A DNA stretch of 64,000 nt from Bradyrhizobium sp. B097 (GTDB lineage: Bacteria > Pseudomonadota > Alphaproteobacteria > Rhizobiales > Xanthobacteraceae), in the NCBI RefSeq assembly GCF_038957035.1, contig NZ_CP152412.1, positions 5,452,501-5,516,500 on the forward strand, written 5' to 3'. The translations under genes were made by a program, and so were the position numbers. Below, piece by piece: positions 61,101-64,000 of the stretch. Numbering within the stretch: the stretch's first letter is position 1; each line of letters opens with the position of its first letter. A model generated the notes under the pieces. That model was not told the origin of the DNA. It searched no databases and was given only the letters and a program-made list of their open reading frames with translations.

Positions 61101-64000
61101 GAGCGCACCCGACGTTGCGACAGCCCCCGTGAAGCTCGGCAGATTGACCGTCCCGCCATTGCCGACGGCGCCTTCCGAACCTCCCGCCGTAAGGGCAATC
61201 CCCAGCGGCGTTCCAGTCACCACGCCGAATGCCAGGACCGCGTTGCCGCCGCCACCGCCGATCGACTGCACCACCGCGCCGGCCGCCAGATTGCCCGAGG
61301 TCATGATGTTCCCGGTATTACTGAATGCGACCGCGGCACCCGAGCCGCCATTGGTGCTGGTCCCGCCGGCAATCGCCTTGAGCACACCGACACCGGTACC
61401 AACGGAAATGTCTCCGGTGGCGCCGTCCGCGCCGCCGCCACCGCCGACCGACTGACCGATCAGACCAATTGCGCCTTCGCCTGTCGTCGTCGTTGGATTG
61501 GCATTGGTGGTGGTCAGAAGATTGCCGTTGCCGCTGATGCCGCCCGTGGCGCCGACCATCGCGGTGATGCCACCGCCCATCGTCGTCAGCGGATCCGGCA
61601 CCGAGATCGCACCATTGCCGCCGCCGCCGCCGATCGATTGTGCCAGCATGCCGTAGGACAGCGCACCCGAGGTGAGCAGCACACCGCCGCTGACGTCGAC
61701 GATCACCTTGCCCTTGGCGCCACCCGCTCCGTTCGAAGAGCCGCCGACATTTACTTCTGCGCCAAGCGCGCCGCCGTTCTGAGCCGAGATCGCCCAGGCC
61801 GAGTTGCCGCCGCCACCCCCAATCGATTGTGCCAGCACGCTGACCGAATCGTCGGCCAGTGTCTGGATGCTGCCCGTGCTCTTGACGGTTACATCGCCGC
61901 CGTCGCCACCGTTACCACCATGGCCGCCGACATTGTTCGACATCTGGCCGCCGCCACCGCCGGTGAGGCTGAGCGCGCCGGCAAATCCGCCCGAACCGCC
62001 ACCGCCGCCGATCGATTGCGCGAGCACGCCGACCGAGCCTGCGCCCTTGACGACAATGATGCCGGTGTTGGTGACCGTGACCGCGCCGCCATTGCCGCCG
62101 TTGCCTCCGCCGCCACCAACGTTCGACACCATGCCACCCGAGCCGCTCGCGAGTGTGCCGGCCACAGTGAAGCCGCCATTACCGCCGCCACCACCGACCG
62201 ACTGCGCATAGATGCCGTAGGACAGCTTGCCTTCGGTCACGATCTGACCCGAATTAGTCACCGACACGAGATCGGCCGAGCCTCCGCCACCGCCACCACC
62301 GCCGATGCTTGTGGTCGTGCTGTTGCCGCCCGATCCCGAGGCGGCCAGCGAGAAGCCGCCATTACCGCCGCCGCCGCCGATCGACTGCGCGAGCACACCG
62401 ATCGAGCGATCGTTCGTGGTGTGGATCAGACCGGTGTTATCGACCGTGACCTGGCCACCATTGCCGGCACCGGCGCCCGAGCCACCGACCGTGTTGGTGA
62501 GAGTCGATCCATTGCCGACGTTGAACGCGCCGGCGAAACCGCCCGAACCACCGCCCCCGCCCACCGATTGCGCAAAGACGCCAATCGATGCGGCGCCGTT
62601 GGTAATGATCTGACCGTCATTGGTGACCTTCACCGCGCTGGCGAGGCCGCCGCCACCGCCCGCGCCGCCACCGACGGTCGAACTCGCGTCGCCGCCGAGA
62701 TTGAGCGTGCCGTCGACTGCAAATCCGCCGTTGCCGCCACCACCGCCGATCGACTGCGCCTGGATGCCGTGGGCCATCGCACCGTCAGTGAAGATGAGCC
62801 CGGTCGACGTGTTGGTGACGGTGACGTCAAGACCGATGCCTCCGCCGCCACCTGAACCGCCGACGGAGGAGCTGGCCGACTTCGCCTGCGAGACGCCCCC
62901 GCCGATCGCAAAACCGCCATTACCGCCGCCGCCGCCAACCGATTGCGCAAAGATGCCGGTCGCGCTGGTGCCGGCGGTCGCGATCTGCGCGGTGTTTGTG
63001 ACGTTCACCGAGTTGCCAGCACCGCCGCCGGCGCCTGAACCGCCGAGCGTGCTGCCGAGGCTCGCACCGCTAGCGCTGACGCTGGCGCCGATCGCGAAGC
63101 CGCCGGCGCCGCCGCCGCCACCGACCGACTGCGCGAAGATGCCGAGCGCGCCTTTTCCGGTCGTGCCAATATTGGCGTCGTTGGTGACGGTGACGACACC
63201 GGCGCCGCCAGCCGCCCCTCCGGCGCCGCCGCCGACCTTCGCATTCGAGTCGTTGTTCAGCGAGGCCGCGGCACCGATCGAAAACGCGCCGTTGCCGCCG
63301 CCACCGCCGATCGATTGCGCCTCGATGCCGTAGGAGTACATGCCCGACGTCATGATGACGCCGCCTGCGTGGTTGTTCACGGTGACGTCGCCGCCGATGC
63401 CGGCAGTGCCGCCATTGCCGCCAACGCTCTGGCTGCCGGCATTCGCGGTCGATCCCGCCGCCGAGATTCCGAACGCGCCGCTGCCGCCGCCGCCGCCGAT
63501 CGACTGTGCCAGGATGCCGATCGAGCTGTCCTGCTTGGTCACGATCCTAGCGGAGTTCTCGACCGTCACCAGCATGGCGTTGCCGCCGCCGGCGCCATTG
63601 CCGCCGACCGAGTTGTCGAGCGCGGAGCCGTTGGCGCTGACCGAAGCGCTGACCGAGAAGCCGCCGGAGCCGCCGCCGCCGCCGATCGATTCCGCGAAGA
63701 TGCCGTGCGCGTTGAAGCCGTCGGTGGTGATGGTGTCGAAATTCTTGACGGTAACCGTGCCGCCGGTGCTGCCGGCGCCTGCGCCGCCGCCACCAACGGT
63801 GGATTGAGCATCGCCATTCAACGACAGGCCGGCGCCAATCGAGAAGCCGCCATTACCGCCGCCGCCGCCGATCGATTGGGCTTCGATGCCATGGGCAAAC
63901 GCGCCCTTGGTGTCGATCGTGCCCCCAACATTGTTGTCGACTTCGACGGCCATCGCGAGGCCCGCTGAACCGCCCTGGCCACCGACGCCCTGGTTCACGC
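58176..64000 (-). CDS. Giant glycine-rich autotransporter (5' end beyond the window)
   Basis: At least 1,940 residues, open to the right edge. The passenger is a long series of repeats of about 55-75 residues, built on HGIxAQSIGGGGGNGGFAI and VTVTNTG segments; it resembles filamentous beta-helix adhesins. The C-terminal barrel begins near QRTWRIWTTLNGGDWRYSGN and ends FIGAKVSW. The underlying DNA is highly repetitive (recurring GCCGCCGCCGCCGATCGA on the plus strand), with many Gly codon runs. It converges with the transglycosylase gene. The signal peptide is not in the window. Confidence 0.92.
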   Translation of the reverse strand, partial: VNQGVGGQGGSAGLAMAVEVDNNVGGTIDTKGAFAHGIEAQSIGGGGGNGGFSIGAGLSLNGDAQSTVGGGGAGAGSTGGTVTVKNFDTITTDGFNAHGIFAESIGGGGGSGGFSVSASVSANGSALDNSVGGNGAGGGNAMLVTVENSARIVTKQDSSIGILAQSIGGGGGSGAFGISAAGSTANAGSQSVGGNGGTAGIGGDVTVNNHAGGVIMTSGMYSYGIEAQSIGGGGGNGAFSIGAAASLNNDSNAKVGGGAGGAAGGAGVVTVTNDANIGTTGKGALGIFAQSVGGGGGAGGFAIGASVSASGASLGSTLGGSGAGGGAGNSVNVTNTAQIATAGTSATGIFAQSVGGGGGNGGFAIGGGVSQAKSASSSVGGSGGGGGIGLDVTVTNTSTGLIFTDGAMAHGIQAQSIGGGGGNGGFAVDGTLNLGGDASSTVGGGAGGGGGLASAVKVTNDGQIITNGAASIGVFAQSVGGGGGSGGFAGAFNVGNGSTLTNTVGGSGAGAGNGGQVTVDNTGLIHTTNDRSIGVLAQSIGGGGGNGGFSLAASGSGGNSTTTSIGGGGGGGGSADLVSVTNSGQIVTEGKLSYGIYAQSVGGGGGNGGFTVAGTLASGSGGMVSNVGGGGGNGGNGGAVTVTNTGIIVVKGAGSVGVLAQSIGGGGGSGGFAGALSLTGGGGGQMSNNVGGHGGNGGDGGDVTVKSTGSIQTLADDSVSVLAQSIGGGGGNSAWAISAQNGGALGAEVNVGGSSNGAGGAKGKVIVDVSGGVLLTSGALSYGMLAQSIGGGGGNGAISVPDPLTTMGGGITAMVGATGGISGNGNLLTTTNANPTTTTGEGAIGLIGQSVGGGGGADGATGDISVGTGVGVLKAIAGGTSTNGGSGAAVAFSNTGNIMTSGNLAAGAVVQSIGGGGGNAVLAFGVVTGTPLGIALTAGGSEGAVGNGGTVNLPSFTGAVATSGALAAGLMAQSIGGGGGYVGFTTPTGTSVGANGVSFAVGGLGGAGGLAQSVTFNAAQTVSTSGVGSVGLLGQSIGGGGGFAGFWSGGSQNPAVSSFVIGSSGGAGGKGDAVNLGAGGSVFTTGTGAIGVLGQSIGGGGGVAEAFGVGSSGGVKIGAGGGAAGDGGAVTIATQLVSTTGNGAHAVVAQSIGGGGGLQMAFGSDGTATASAVTGGAGGGGGNGGNVSVTTNGAITTTGAGAHGIIAQSIAGGGGIVGGGAFANAPGSSGPFAGSVGGAGVAGAVTINAQANVVVTGAGSTAIYAQSVNALGVGGNIGITLGNAGLGTAQSVLGSGDGATTTNAVTFVGGANNTLTNFALLATMAGINGTAVRGGIGNEAITSFGHMIGSIDLGTGTNSIDNKPYNNNPSLMAGVFDAGAVINLGGPAAGNVLTNEGLLSPGALFNVLTTNLNGNFVQTTAGSCGAFGLPTSTCGYFGVDLDLKSATADRLNATGTANVSGAVVVNIGNAGDATPGTNTLTIISAAGGETHPNLVGQAQQTAVAQYLLVYPNATDIDLKYSIDYSPSGLTQNQHSVGNAVNAIQTAHVQTFRPIAAALFYQPTVDVLGAVYDTLSGEGVAAVEQSAISANDMFHSSILSQARFWMFDNDRNDANSLTFYDGGRMSYAAAPGNGFPNYAKSPGQRTWRIWTTLNGGDWRYSGNPTIGTAATSSAGGGFTSGLDYQFDPTLMAGVAVGYGKAWVKIPGRDTNDSVEGSHIAGYAAKRFDNAYVMGSLGLEYFTNTESRFAAIPGTVLPPLFGSSVAAIPGFAEHLLGTFNSYSVSGMFEGGYKYRFGDYNVTPLAGLNFTSYWMNGFTENNNGAPSFIGLSFASRNVNSVPTFIGAQLDTTQLLANGGSLYAWARATWVHEFLPHRTVNPSFIAAPGFDFVIDGALAPTDLARINLGAKVALDRNVSVSADVRADLYRTPSIAGFIGAKVSW

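Noticed and set aside
58176..64000. Regularly spaced GC-rich repeats as a possible CRISPR array
   Set aside because: They are in-frame coding repeats of an autotransporter, unit length is about 165-225 bp and the intervening parts are themselves related protein sequence.

Overview
The window looks like accessory DNA of a GC-rich alphaproteobacterium, most likely a Bradyrhizobium-type rhizobium. This rests on the gene types (Trb conjugation genes; RdfS, TraF and RlxS-like transfer genes of the Mesorhizobium symbiosis-island kind; DUF736; DUF932) and on the GC-rich coding style, not on a database match.

Layout. 1-18.8 kb is the transfer core of an integrative and conjugative element (ICE). On the minus strand it carries traR (LuxR), traI (LuxI), a degenerate isochorismatase-like gene, a small membrane ORF, a thermonuclease, an fseA-like activator fused in one frame, rdfS (excisionase), traF, DUF736, an rlxS-like relaxase, traG, a ribbon-helix-helix gene and trbB-C-D-E-J-L, with trbL running off the left edge. 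A Xre/RES toxin-antitoxin pair (plus strand) sits between the relaxase and traG. No integrase, tRNA or att site is visible.

19.0-26.4 kb is a catabolic cassette. An OprB-type porin, a fumarylacetoacetase-family hydrolase, a cupin and a TetR regulator lie on the minus strand, with an acyl-CoA ligase and an SCP2-type thiolase on the plus strand. Two matching 26-bp GGTAC-N16-GTACC palindromes, one at each promoter region, suggest control by the one TetR protein. 26.7-29.9 kb holds further element-type genes (DUF932, two small ORFs, SRAP).

30.1-45.4 kb is a type I secretion locus on the minus strand, read as hlyB-like ABC exporter, hlyD-like fusion protein, a 98-aa unknown protein, and a 3,765-aa RTX protein. 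The giant protein begins with a PIN-like nuclease domain, followed by a hydrophobic Gly/Ala-rich stretch. Next comes a module closely resembling the calcium-dependent self-processing module of Neisseria FrpC (candidate scissile bond Asp351-Pro352), then long RTX/adhesin repeats and a typical C-terminal secretion region. I read this as a candidate secreted, self-clipping nuclease toxin with a possible immunity gene just upstream. It is the most interesting system in the window.

45.4-53 kb is a patchwork: an IS110-family element, small membrane and lipoprotein genes, a DnaQ-like exonuclease and a large serine recombinase. 53-64 kb has two autotransporters on the minus strand flanking a lytic transglycosylase gene on the plus strand. 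The second autotransporter is very large, glycine-rich and repetitive, and it runs off the right edge.
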